From Fomitopsis serialis (taxonomy: Eukaryota > Basidiomycota > Agaricomycetes > Polyporales > Fomitopsidaceae): a stretch of DNA of 64,000 nt. The stretch is from the NCBI RefSeq assembly GCF_022376445.1, contig NW_025955051.1, positions 62,001 through 126,000 on the forward strand, read 5' to 3'. Below the pieces are notes generated by a model. It ran no database searches. It saw only the letters and a program-made list of their open reading frames with translations, and was not told the origin of the DNA. How positions within the stretch are numbered: position 1 is the first letter of the stretch; each line of letters opens with the position of its first letter. The position numbers and the translations under genes are program-made. Shown here one piece after another: positions 36,021-46,515 of this stretch.

Positions 36021-37033
36021 TAGGGACGTTCAGAGTTCGCTGTCCGGGCAGCTATCCCGCCAGCTATCCCGTCCAGATTTCCGAGGCTCGACGCCGGCAA
36101 ACGCCGACAGCGAGCCCAGCTGTGATCGCGCTCGGGACAGCAGAGGGCTCGATATCGGCGCGGGCGCTCGGCAACCCGTCGGAACCTAAAAACAAGTGGC
36201 TCACCGAGGAAGCCCTAACCCTACCTTACTAGAACGCCTGGTCGGAGATCCAGGTGAGGCGATCTCGGCGAGCGGTGGCCCACATAATAAGCCAATTGAG
36301 CGAACAAACCTGTTTCTTGTAGATATGTTTGTGATGGTCGAATAAGCTATGGGACATTGTGTGCGAGTCAAATCGTATTCTTTGTTCGGGGAGTGAACGC
36401 GGGCGGCTAAGCGATGTACCACGCATGTTACGAATACCAAATACGGAATTACTGATCACATAACGTCACAGGTGAGTGACCATGCTTTATTCTGCGCACT
36501 TGGTATCGATATGTGCTGAGTCAACAGCCGCTATATAGAATATGAGCTATGGTAGTCTCTGTAATAAAAACGGAGTAGTACTCAGCTAGCGGGGCGACTG
36601 TCACACTGGTTACGTTAGCCACACACTCACCGAATTTAGTAGTTGTCACACGGTGATTTACTGGTTGACGAAGACAGTCTACAGATAGCTTATATGAGCC
36701 GAATGTCCGAAATCTTATGGTTAAGTAGGATGGTGCCCTTTCGAGCAAGTGTCTACCAGCAAATTTCAGGACAGCTATATTCTTGCATGGCTTGTTAAAT
36801 TTCTAGTAAGGTATGTAGAGCCCGAGTTACAAGGGTTAGGGCTTCCTCGGTGAGCCACTTGTTTTCAGATTCCGACGGGTTGCCGAGCGCGCGTGCCGAC
36901 AGTGAGCCCTCTGCTGTCGCGAGCGCGATCACAGCTGGGCTCGCTGTCGGCGTTTGCCGGCGTCGAGCCTCGGAAATCTGGACGGGATAGCTGGCGGGAT
37001 AGCTGCCCGGACAGCGAACTCTGAACGTCCCTA
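36021..37033. mobile_element. MITE-like element with 200-base terminal inverted repeats
   Basis: The left arm 36,023-36,222 and right arm 36,832-37,031 are inverted copies differing at only a few positions. Outer ends are gggacgttcagagttcgc and its complement; inner ends carry ccctaaccct and its complement. The dinucleotide TA flanks both outer ends (36,021-36,022 and 37,032-37,033), as expected for a Tc1/mariner-type target duplication. A 3-base ATT duplication is an alternative reading if the ends are shifted. The 609-base centre has no transposase motif, so the element is non-autonomous. It ends about 340 bases before the carboxylesterase ATG. Confidence 0.85.
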
Positions 37034-37370
37034 TTGTGACTCTGTCCATGATGCCGTTCTCTCGCGGCACATTTTTGCGTAAGGACCGGTATAGCTCGAA
37101 ATTATTGATGGTACAGGGTTGTGGCATATCGAGCATCAATTTGTCTCCTCTGTCGCTGTCGTGTTCATCCCTGTGCCTTGCTACCTATTGGACCCGTCTG
37201 AGTGACCGCGTCGCCGTGTTTACGATGAACATCTGGCAGGCTGTGATCTGGGGACTTAAGAGAGGCGCAGCGATGGGCGACCGGCGCCACTATAGGTAGT
37301 CTACGTAAGTATATGAGGCCCAGCACAAGGTGCGTCAATCATCTACTTTATCCACGAGATTTGAGCCTCT
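37034..37370. other. Promoter region of carboxylesterase gene
   Basis: The region between the inverted-repeat element and the ATG. A weak TATA-like tatag occurs about 80 bases before the start; nothing else is clear. Confidence 0.4.
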
Positions 37371-39834
37371 ATGTTGTGTCGCTTGCTCGTTGGCGTGACT
37401 CTCTATGGTTTCTTAGGCGCACGTTCAGCGCCGACATCCGCTCCTATCGTAACTCTTTCGTACGGTCAATTCCAAGGCGTCGTCAATGGGACCGCGACAT
37501 CGTTCTTAGGCATTCCGTATGCACAACCTCCGTAAGTGGCACATAGCTTTTTTCTATCGTTGAGAAGTGATCTCATTGTTGATCGTATCCCTTCATCTAG
37601 TTTGGGCCCTCTGCGCTTCGCTCCACCACATACACCTCAATCAGTCGCCGGAGTTCAGCAAGCAACAAGCTATGGAGCTGCTTGCCCTCAGCAAGCATCA
37701 CATGTGGCGAACGTACTGCCGTTTCCCATCAATGAACGAGCTCCGTCGAATGTGTCGGAAGACTGTAAGGGCTATTATATCTCAAGTCTGCCCCGACACA
37801 CAACAGTTGATTTGATAGGTCTTTTTGTGAACGTCGTCAAGCCAACCTCTATCTCGACTGATGAGAAACTACCAGTCATCTTCGTGAGCACACTCTAATC
37901 TCGCCACCCGTATTACCATTTATAGCGTTGTTCGTCAGTGGATCTACGGAGGTACGTGGGATTGACGATCAAAGTATCTGCAAAGAGACCTCATCAGCGT
38001 CCAGGCGGCTTCGAAACTGGGGACACTTCCCTGTCTGATGGTACCCCGCTCGTGGAGCGTTCCCTTGTCCTCAACGAACCAGTCATCTTCGTTTCGGCGA
38101 ATTATCGAATGAATGGTATAATTCTATGCACCCTAGATGATATTGCGACCGGCCTGACGATTGTGTATACAGCATTTGGATTCTTAGCAAGTGAAGAGGT
38201 GAAATCTGCTCGCTCAACAAACATCGGTTTGAGAGATCGTACGCCAATGCTGCTGACTATCTGACTAATACAAAACTAATGTTGGTCATTTAGAGCGGTT
38301 TGCGATCGAATGGGTCAATCAGCACATTGCCGAGTTCGGAGGCGACCCAACTAAAGTCATAATGTGAGCTTATTCCTGATTATCGCTCATTTGAGGTCAC
38401 CGTGACGACGAACTTCAAACAAGCTGGGGTGAGAGTGCGGGAGCTCTGTCTGTCGGCCTACATCTCGTCATGTTTAACGGGAACACGGATGGGTTATTCC
38501 GCGGTGCATTCATGGTACGTACTATGGGTTACTCCCGACGACCTCATGTACGACAATCCATTCTAGGAATCAGGTTCGCCTTACGCCCTCCGCGACGTCT
38601 CAGCTGGTCAGCAGTATTATGACCAGCTTGTTGAGTATACCGGGTGTTCAGGAGAGTCGGACACGCTCGATTGCTTGCGTTACGTGTCATTTGACTCTCT
38701 GATGGACGCTATCAAAATGACTCCTAACATATACAACTACACGAGTCTCAACCTGGCCTGGCAACCAAGGCTCGACGACGACATCTTTGTGCGCAATCCG
38801 GAACACTCCATCGAAATGGGACTGTGGGCTCAGGTATGCGATTCGATCGTATATGATTTTTGTTGAGGGCTGACTGTGTTGTAGGTACCGACTGTATCAG
38901 GAGACTGCGATGATGAAGGGACGGTCTTCTCGCTGGGGAGCACCAATATCACGTATGTCGAGCAACTGCTTCAAGAGATCAATGATAGCATGCTCAATCA
39001 CCTCTAGAACTGACAGCGAGTTTGTTGAATACGTGCAACGCAAGTAGGTGCCCATGATTTCGTCTCATAATGTGAGGCTCAAGAGAAGTTAGTTATATCC
39101 CAGTTGCTTCTGCGTCGCAGATCGCGGCGGTTGCTGAAGCCTACCCTGCCGATCCTGCTCAGGTATGAGGGTCCTTGCTAAGCGTACTTCTTCAAATCAA
39201 ACTGAGTGGACTAGGGCTCGCCATTTGGGACAGGAGATGCGAATAACTTGACGTACGTTTGGTGTCCCGCTATTCTAGCTCAAGGTCTAACGTGTCGAGA
39301 CCTCTCATTAGGTCTCAGTACAAGCGTCTTGCGGCGTTCCAAGGTGATTGGGAATTTCAGGCGCCTCGCCGCCTGTTTCAGCGAACCGTATCGTCTCAAC
39401 ATGACACCTGGGGCTTCCGTGAGTCTACATCATGTGGTGTCGAATCTTTCCTGATGATCCCTCGTTCAGTGTATAAGCGAGACAAATCGACGCCGTACCT
39501 TGGATCATATCATTCCACTGATCTCGTCGAGTTCTTCGATGTTAGTGACTACATTGGAGCCGATGCGCTGAGTAAGTTTCTATCTTCGTAATCACTTATT
39601 CTCGTCAACTGATTTTATTCAGTCAACTTCGCCTATTATCTGAACCCCAATGCTCCGACAAATCTCCCGGCCAATGTGAGCTACCTGTCCGGCATACAGT
39701 GGCCCAAATGGGAAGCTGGCTCGCCACAGTTATTGACTTTCATAGAGCCTGCGCCTTCTCTTTCCCTTACAGAGGACACATATCGTGCTACTGGGATGTC
39801 ACTCATATCAGAACTTTCTCTTAAGTTTCCCTAA
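37371..39834 (+). CDS. Type-B carboxylesterase/lipase, secreted
   Basis: Alpha/beta-hydrolase of the cholinesterase/fungal-lipase family, which hydrolyses carboxylic esters. The ATG at 37,371 starts a signal peptide (hydrophobic core then A-R-S-A-P). Then comes the family start G-Q-F-Q-G-V-V-N-G-T and F-L-G-I-P-Y-A-Q-P-P before the first intron. Oxyanion-hole segment W-I-Y-G-G-G-F-E is joined across an intron near 37,938-38,006. Next are V-S-A-N-Y-R-M-N, F-G-F-L-A-S and E-F-G-G-D-P-T-K-V. The nucleophile elbow G-E-S-A-G is near 38,430. The C-terminal part has G-S-P-F-G-T-G, F-Q-A-P-R-R and the histidine segment G-S-Y-H-S-T-D-L-V-E-F-F (39,505-39,540). Stop TAA 39,832-39,834. About a dozen exons were recognised and the catalytic motifs are all present, so it is likely functional. 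Confidence 0.85.
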
Positions 39835-41347
39835 TATCGGTTAAAGCGTAGACTACAGCGAACTTGAACGCAGCACACAACGTACACTTCTGTCCAATTG
39901 TAATGTACTAACCAGCATATCATGGTGCATTATGATGTGGTCGAATTTGGACAGTTGTTGAATGCTAAACTGAATTCTGAATGGACTGAAAGACGTGAGG
40001 TGCTGAGAAACACAGGTACAACTGACTTAGCAGACAGCACTGGACGAGCACCTCTCGCGCGTTCGTGCACCCGACCATCTTCAAAAGCGCCTCATGTGGC
40101 CTGATCGCAGACGCCGTTCAGGCCGGTACGCACAACAACGAGCTTACGGCACCACACGAATGTCATCGGCTGCTCGAGCGCTGCCAACGTATCACTACTT
40201 GGTTGCAGCGCCATCGCATCAAGCAGCTTCGGGGTCGGCGTCACGATGATCGACACAAGGGATTCCCTCGACTGCGCACCGGCTGCACTCATGGTCGCTC
40301 ATACGAAGAACACCCCGCCGTTCTTGCGACTGGGCCGATTACATGCCGCTTTGCACCATACGCATATGCAAGCTCGGCGCTCCTACTCTTGCACCGTCTG
40401 GTTTCGCCTTTTGCTGGCCTAGGCCTAAAGGTTCTTTGACTCTAGCTTCAAGGAGCTCGTCAGGCCTGTGAACGACGCGACAGACAGCTCCTCGGGCTGG
40501 AGACAAGTCACGATGATACTGTAAGGATGTCGAGGGTTAGGGTTCCCAAGGCAGATAGCTCGGACTTCGTAGCTTACATAAGACTAGTCGTTTTTCTTGT
40601 ACCGTCACTACGCTGCGTCGTTTACCGCTATGGAACGGGATCTAACGCACTTGTGACGACCGACGACTCACCACCACCTCCAGCAACCTTACAGATACCG
40701 ACCACTTTCATTATCGACTCAGACTCCGGTTTCACCCGCCAGCCTGAGTCCTCCCCTCTCGTTCCGCGGCCGTACTGGTGTCAATTATCCTCCCATCGGT
40801 GGCACATGGCCGGATTGTGCTTGCTCAAGTGATCCGGCGCTGCAGCTCTGTTATAATTTACAGAGATGCTGTGGGCCTGCCTGCCGCGGACGGTCAGTGG
40901 CAACTGCCTGTACTGTAGAGGACTGGGGTTCAATGGTATATCATCAAGGCATCAACGTGTGATGAGACATGGAGTCGAGGTAAGACGTATACCATGCGTC
41001 TTCAAATGCAGGAGGCGGATCAAACCTTGTAACCTCCGATGTTGAGGCACCCGAAAACATATATAAGTTTGAGCTCTGACCGTACGAATCGCCTCCAGAA
41101 CGGAATAAGCTTGAACGAAGCGACTCGGAACGAGCATAATCTACTCCAGACCAAGCCCCTTTGACTCGGCCGAGCTGCCACCAGCGTCACTTGCTCCTAT
41201 CATGAGGATGCTCTTGTTGACCAACGTCGTAAATGACGTCTCGTTCCCCGTTCTCGTCCACACAAGCTTGCGTGGCAGACTACCGCTTCCGCGTTCACCG
41301 ACTATCCTCATGCATCGTGCAAGGCGCGGTAGCTAAAATAATGCCCA
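39835..41347. other. Intergenic, carboxylesterase to oxidoreductase remnant
   Basis: No gene supportable. Frames at 40,065-40,439 and 40,527-40,832 (+ strand) have no motif. A short telomere-like agggttaggg occurs at 40,535, similar to the inner ends of the element at 36.0-37.0 kb, but only for about ten bases. Confidence 0.4.
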
Positions 41348-42318
41348 TCACGTATTGAGTATTTGGTACGGGGATATGCACGTTGTCCGCACCGGTATGT
41401 AAACCTGACTGTTCAGGCATGAACCCACTCTGTATAGAGCACTAATGGACCACGGTCGTGAAACCAATCCACAAGGCGAAGAACTCAAAGCATACCTCAG
41501 CACCACTTCCATTGGCCTCTTCACTTCACGATGCACTTGGCCAAACATACCGGGGCGGAGGACAACGAGATCGTCGTACCCTATTTGCGCCAGTTCAATC
41601 TCTGTTGCTGCTTTACTTCTGCATTCACATGTCGATGCTTCAACATGGGGAGTGACGTCGCAGAATGGACGGCGCACCTGAAGTAGAGCAGCAACGATGA
41701 AGGGGAGGCACACATTGCCTTGATACACGATCAGATTTATTGTCGAGAGCGGAATAGAAGGCGACGTACGGAGACATATATAAGTCGTTGTTGGTGAGAG
41801 ACATCGTCCGACTTCGCAGCGCGCGCGGCACGAACTACATATCTGTCCGACTGTCAGCCAACGACAAAAGAGCTACGCGATTATGAGGCTTCGTCGAAGC
41901 ATTAGACTCAACTCTCTGTCGACTCTTTCAAACTCTTCTGTGTTCTCTGCAAGTGTCACGCTCAATCCGAGACTTAATCGTGAAGTAAGCCCTCGTGCCG
42001 AGTCACAGTAGAGATTGGACACATACGTGATAAAGACTACGTCCCATCTTCCCTCGTTTAACCCCATCTCCTCAATATTATCGTAATCTATAACCTTTTG
42101 CTCCAGTTTATCCCTTCCAAGCCTGATCTTCTCAGCGTGAGTGACGCGTCGGCCATACTCGCCCACCCTGCCGAAGACAGGGGAAGCCAGAACCTCCTGT
42201 AGTAGGAGACTTCCTGCGGCACTCGTAGCGCCGAGAAGGAGAGCAGATAGGCCTACTAGCAGACCATATCAGCAGTAGCCCGTGAACGAAGCGAAGAGGT
42301 GATGTACTGACCAGCCAT
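41348..42318 (-). pseudogene. HTATIP2/FMP52-like NAD(P)-binding oxidoreductase, decayed
   Basis: Short-chain, Rossmann-fold protein of the HTATIP2 (TIP30)/FMP52 type. The ATG at 42,316-42,318 gives M-A, then an intron, then the nucleotide-binding A-L-L-L-G-A-T-S-A-A-G and F-G-R-V-G-E-Y-G-R-R-V. Next come K-L-E-Q-K-V-I-D-Y and W-D-V-V-F-I-T. After an intron (about 41,960-42,035) the frame reads E-E-F-E-R-V-D-R-E and then stops (41,873). The family's usual L-G-T-T-R-A segment is absent. A further family piece, I-E-L-A-Q-I-G-Y-D-D-L-V-V-L-R-P-G, appears at about 41,540-41,620. The middle and end are degenerate, so a working protein is unlikely. Confidence 0.6.
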
Positions 42319-42639
42319 TGACTCTTGACTAATCTGAGGGGAATTGAGAAGTGGGCAGGAACGCTTGCGCAACCTTGCTCACAACGAAAGTGTCCGTTCT
42401 CGCTTTCACTGCACAAGATCGCTGCAACGGGCGGATCGGGTCGAGGGCCGTTACGATGGGTCGAGAGGTCGAGGGGTGAGGACAAAGCGAGCGAGCGGAC
42501 AATGGCATCCCAAACAACGAAGGGCGGGATGCCCGAACGCTGGCGTTTGCAAGACGAGGGAAATACGAGGAGGGCGGGCGGGTCTAAGTTATATCGGGAC
42601 GACTCGTTAAGCTAATGTGGCCTACAGCACCGCTACAGG
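42319..42639. other. Intergenic between oxidoreductase remnant and repeat copy
   Basis: Presumed shared 5' flank; only overlapping chance frames seen. Confidence 0.4.
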
Positions 42640-42870
42640 CGCGCACAGTGGATGCGCGCCGGTGTTGGGAGGCGTCCGTTTCGGCATGAGCGGCTCGCTG
42701 CCCCTCCGTTACGATAGAGCGAGGGAAGCCCAAGATGCAGCTCGGCACATACACAGCAGAGGAGGGTCAAGGACGGGACCAACGCGCCGCCTGCACTCAG
42801 TATTTGCTGTGCTTCGATTGAAGGCATATAGGGTAATGAACAGTAGAGAAGGCGTGTCGCTGTAGGCCCC
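42640..42870 (+). repeat. Partial copy of the long repeat (left end)
   Basis: Matches the left end of copy B's second motif (32,040-32,205) in order: cgtccgt, atgagcggctcg, gatagagcga, cggcacatacacag, gggtcaaggacgggacc, and cgattgaaggcat. It lies immediately downstream of where the truncated P450 loses homology. Confidence 0.65.
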
Positions 42871-42929
42871 ACGGTGGCCTGCTGAATGGTGCGCTGTTCC
42901 GCCAGTGACAAGGATGTGTCGATGGACGT

Positions 42930-43582
42930 GGCAGGTAGGTCGTACCACCGGATGTGCGTGAGGAACTCGTCGGGTGCGTTCAGGAGCCTGGGGAGGAGCA
43001 GTTGGGCCTGGCTTTCCTGAATGGCGTTTATCTCTGGGAGAATACGAGGCGAAATGAGCAACGAGATGATCTTCCTGCTGTCCTTCAGACGACTGCCGTA
43101 CCGACACATTACTGTGAACTCTGCATAACCTATCCTACACGCAGCCGGTCAACATGAACAGGCTGAATAAAGAGCGAGAAAACAGAACGGGTAGCTCACA
43201 TCTCCCCGGCGAGGACACTCCGCGGCCGGTCAGAGTATATAGCACTCCGTTTCTCGAGCAGGTCGAACACGGCCTTCCGCGAGTCCAAGATGACAATGGA
43301 ACGGCCAAAGGCGGAGAAGTGCATGACGTCGCCTACGGCTGTGTGAGTATACGCATGCTGGGGTGGACATGTTCTACGCACCGTATGTCCTCGCCATTTC
43401 CACGAACGTGAGCCATGCTCGCTCGACTGGTATCTGGAGGGCGTTGCGAATATAGGCAGGCCAGTGGGCCCAGGCGAGAGGCGTCTGCGAGAGTGCCAAC
43501 TGTTCCATAGTTTCAGGGAAAGGAGCGGGACGAGAATGAGTGCCAGGAGGACGAGGAAGGAGTGAAGTGTCCCATGCGCCAT
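42930..43582 (-). pseudogene. Cytochrome P450, 5' fragment
   Basis: N-terminal third of a P450 of the same clade as the genes at 2661, 5869 and 46,516. The ATG at 43,580-43,582 gives a signal-anchor helix and the hinge L-S-P-G-P-T-G-L-P. One base is missing near 43,448, which shifts the frame just before the N-A-L-Q-I-P segment. Exon 2 has G-D-V-M-H-F-S-A-F-G and I-Y-S-D-R-P. Exon 3 runs from about 43,137 down to H-I-R-W at about 42,945 and contains L-N-A-P-D-E-F-L. There homology stops, next to a repeat copy. The I-helix, K-helix and heme loop are absent from the window, so the gene cannot be functional. Its promoter was later hit by the LINE at 43,940. Confidence 0.75.
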
Positions 43583-43927
43583 GTCTTCGCCCCGGTTAAG
43601 TTGCTTGCAGAGCAGGCGGAAGGTTGTCTTATAGTGGACAACATCAGACCGTAATGTGAACAGGTCGTTGGATTGAAGCCTCGCGCCATGGATGTCCACG
43701 GACTTGCCACGGACAGAGGAGGGCCGCTCAGGCTGGACAAGTTGCCTCAGACACGGCGTTGAAGTGGGGATCTTGTTTTAGATCCCATCAAAGAACCGCG
43801 CTCGGGTCAGATCTTGGTCAGATGCTTCCATTTCGAGGTCAGCCACTGACTGGCAACTGTGGTGGCCTCTCGCAAACCCTCTCCGCGACTCTCGACGCGC
43901 ATACCACGCCCGTGTCGAGCTAATTCT

Positions 43928-43939
43928 TAGCCTACAACT
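43928..43939. repeat. LINE target-site duplication, left copy
   Basis: tagcctacaact, identical to 44,969-44,980 and directly abutting the poly(T) run that is the LINE's poly(A) tail on the other strand. Confidence 0.85.
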
Positions 43940-44968
43940 TTTTTTTTTTTTTGAATCCCTTTATTGTCCGCGAGGGCCGAGCCCTATGTAGACAAAACTC
44001 TAACTCTAAAGATAAGTACGCGTGTGCTCTGTTAGGATCAGGCTGAGCATAAGCTCGTCGCCGAAGCGAGAGCGAGGGGTTGTACAGTAAGACAGGGAAT
44101 AGGAGTAAGGTGTCCGAGTCGAGGTCGTTGGCAGTAGTGGTATGTACAGTAACTGACGTGCGAGTGTAGTGTATTCGTATTTGTCCTTGGTTCTATATAC
44201 GGGGTTATGGACTCCCGCCCGGGAGACGACACGCGTTCGATAGGGCTGCCGGGCTGGACGAGCGGTCTGGCTCAGAGCGGGGTCTGGGTGAGGTGCGCAG
44301 GGCTGAGTATTGCAACCTGCCGCCCTCAGGTGCGGCCCTGGCATCGCAGCACCCTTCCCGGCTCCTACAGTGACCGCCGCAGTTTCCGTTCGCTTTCTCT
44401 CCGGCGCATCGGTAAAGTCGAATGTACAGTATGCTGGGGTCTGAATCTGTTAAGTAGTCTAGTAAGTATGTGCAGAATAGTAGATGGAGAGGAGGGTTGG
44501 TCAGTCGTCGGCGGCGAGGCCGAGGTCGCCGTAGTTGGCCGCGAAGCGGCCTGTTGCGTGGATGTATCGGAAGAGGAGTCGGATGGCTTTGGGGTGGGTG
44601 AGAAGTATCTGTATGGAGTTCGCGGCTGGTCCTAGGGTGAAAGCGAGTTGTGCGCGCTGTTCGTCGTACGATGGGCATTCCAGTATGTAGTGATGGACCG
44701 TTTCTCGTGCGAGATGGCATGTGGGGCATATAGGGGAGTCGGCCTTCGTGATCCTGTGGAGGTGGGCTTGCAGGGGGATGTGTTCGGTGCGCAGTTGGAT
44801 GAGGAGGCTGGCATGTTTCCGTGGGAGAGAGTTCATCAGTTTAACATAGCGTTTAGAGGGAAGATTTGGGTCTATGCGATCCATCTTGGCGGAGCGCGGC
44901 GAGCACTTCCACTCGTCCCGCGCTGCGCTCGCGAACTGCTCGGCGAGCGTCTGTCTTACCTTCGAGAG
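43940..44968 (-). mobile_element. 5'-truncated LINE retrotransposon with poly(A) tail
   Basis: On the - strand an open frame runs from 44,968 to the stop at 44,501 and encodes the C-terminal end of a LINE polyprotein. It has E-Q-F-A-S-A-A-R-D-E-W, L-P-R-K-H-A-S-L-L-I-Q-L-R-T-E-H-I-P-L, and the terminal zinc-finger C-P-T-C followed by E-T-V-H-H-Y-I-L-E-C-P, typical of the zf-RVT domain. About 550 bases of 3' UTR follow, with an aataaa signal and a 14-base A run (T run at 43,939-43,952 on the + strand). A 12-base target duplication flanks it. Reverse transcriptase and endonuclease parts are missing, which is normal for 5'-truncated insertions. The open frame and perfect duplication suggest a fairly recent insertion. 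Confidence 0.9.
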
Positions 44969-44980
44969 TAGCCTACAACT
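44969..44980. repeat. LINE target-site duplication, right copy
   Basis: Second identical copy of tagcctacaact, directly at the truncated 5' end of the LINE. Confidence 0.85.
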
Positions 44981-46515
44981 AGGCCGTACACCACCATCGG
45001 CGCGCTATGTCCAAGGGCTCGGCTCACTACCAGTGTTTCGCGGAATGGAGGGCTGACGGTACATTCGCTTGTTCGGTATAGGCTCAACTACTGTAAGCAA
45101 TCCTTGCTCGGCGTGCTGTTCGCCCATCCTCACGCATTGCGCACGCGTACTGTAATGCTCCACGGCATGCGTCATGCTTTTGTCGACACTCACGTATAAT
45201 ACGTCCCCAACCAGGCCGCCATAAACCTCTTCATATCCATCCGTCCGGTCACCCTGGCCGCTCGTCTTCAGAGAGATACAGGCCATTGCTACGCCGTGTG
45301 TGACACCTCCCCTTCAGATCACAGAGCCGACTGCGCTCATAAGGCCGCATATATGCAGGCCAGACCCACTTTTCAGCCGTGTCGCCGTCGAGTGCGCTCT
45401 TCGCTCCGTATCCTCCACAAATGCTCGATATCACACCCAACTATAGCCTGTTGAACGAGGAGGGCCATACGATGCTCTGCAATCCTCCCTGGTTCCGACA
45501 CCGTCTCTGCACGAAGGATTGGGGATAGAACGTGTGCGGTCGCCAGTGTCCGCGATGATGAGTGAGTACTAGCTATAGAGTGAAGGCGAAGTGTCGCATG
45601 GGCGGTCGTCGCAAGTCCTATTCCTGCCCTTCGTCTATCGCGTGCGACGATGCTGTACTACCTCGTCCCGTACATACGATTCATGAGGCTGACGTATATG
45701 CAACAAATCTCGCACAGATTGCATCAGGTCATGCTGTGATGATACCCAATCTTTTCGTGCAGCGTGTTCCTGCTCCCCTTGTATGTGTGGCCCCCTGATC
45801 CTATGGTAACTCACACGTCGTACTTGCGCAGAATACAGGTCCGCCGAATATTAGCACAACGCGTATCAAACGAGGGTCCAAACATCGCGGAATGAAGGTC
45901 TTCTCAGGCTCATTCTGGTTTCGTCCCAACCACCTCCGAGTCTACTCATGCGGTCGCTTTGCTCCGCCACCTCACTTCATTTGACAACGCTCGAGCGACG
46001 TAGTTCGCCACGCGTGACAGCGCTCACTGTGTGCACTTAGTACTGTGAGGCATCCTTTTCCTGTTCTGCCCGAAGAAATGCTGATATTTTTGCAGTGTTG
46101 AGTGAGTTCGGTACATCGTGATCGTGATACTGTGCTCGTCGAGATGCCATATACAAGGTTCGAAACGTGCAACACTGGTGTGGACGGCATCTGCCAGCGC
46201 TGATGCCATTCGGTCACAGATGTTCTCTCCTGATAGAACCCGACAACTCAGTCTCAGAGTCAGGCTTCGTATTCGCACGGAATGATAGCAAGAATTTGGC
46301 AGGTGTTGCCACATAAAAGGTACCGCCGAAGCGTTGACGTCGCCATTTCTGCGCATCGCCCAAGCCACCCGCTGAAGATCTGAGAGCTCGAGAAGCTATC
46401 CAATCGCTGCCCACTCCGAATAGGCCAGAGCGTAGGTTCGAAGGGGATCTTGCGTGCGGCGCTGTGCTATCCCTTGCCTCGTATTGTGGTCTCCACGCTA
46501 TTCCGCCCTGCAGAA
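44981..46515. other. Intergenic, LINE to P450
   Basis: Several short frames on both strands (for example - strand 45,005-45,286 and + strand 45,562-45,798) without recognisable motifs. A possible TATA-like cataaaag is at 46,313. No gene called. Confidence 0.4.

Noticed and set aside
36210..36222. Telomere-like ccctaaccct at the inner TIR ends and agggttaggg near 40,535
   Set aside because: Only one and a half units each and inside other sequence; no telomeric array, so not an internal telomere.
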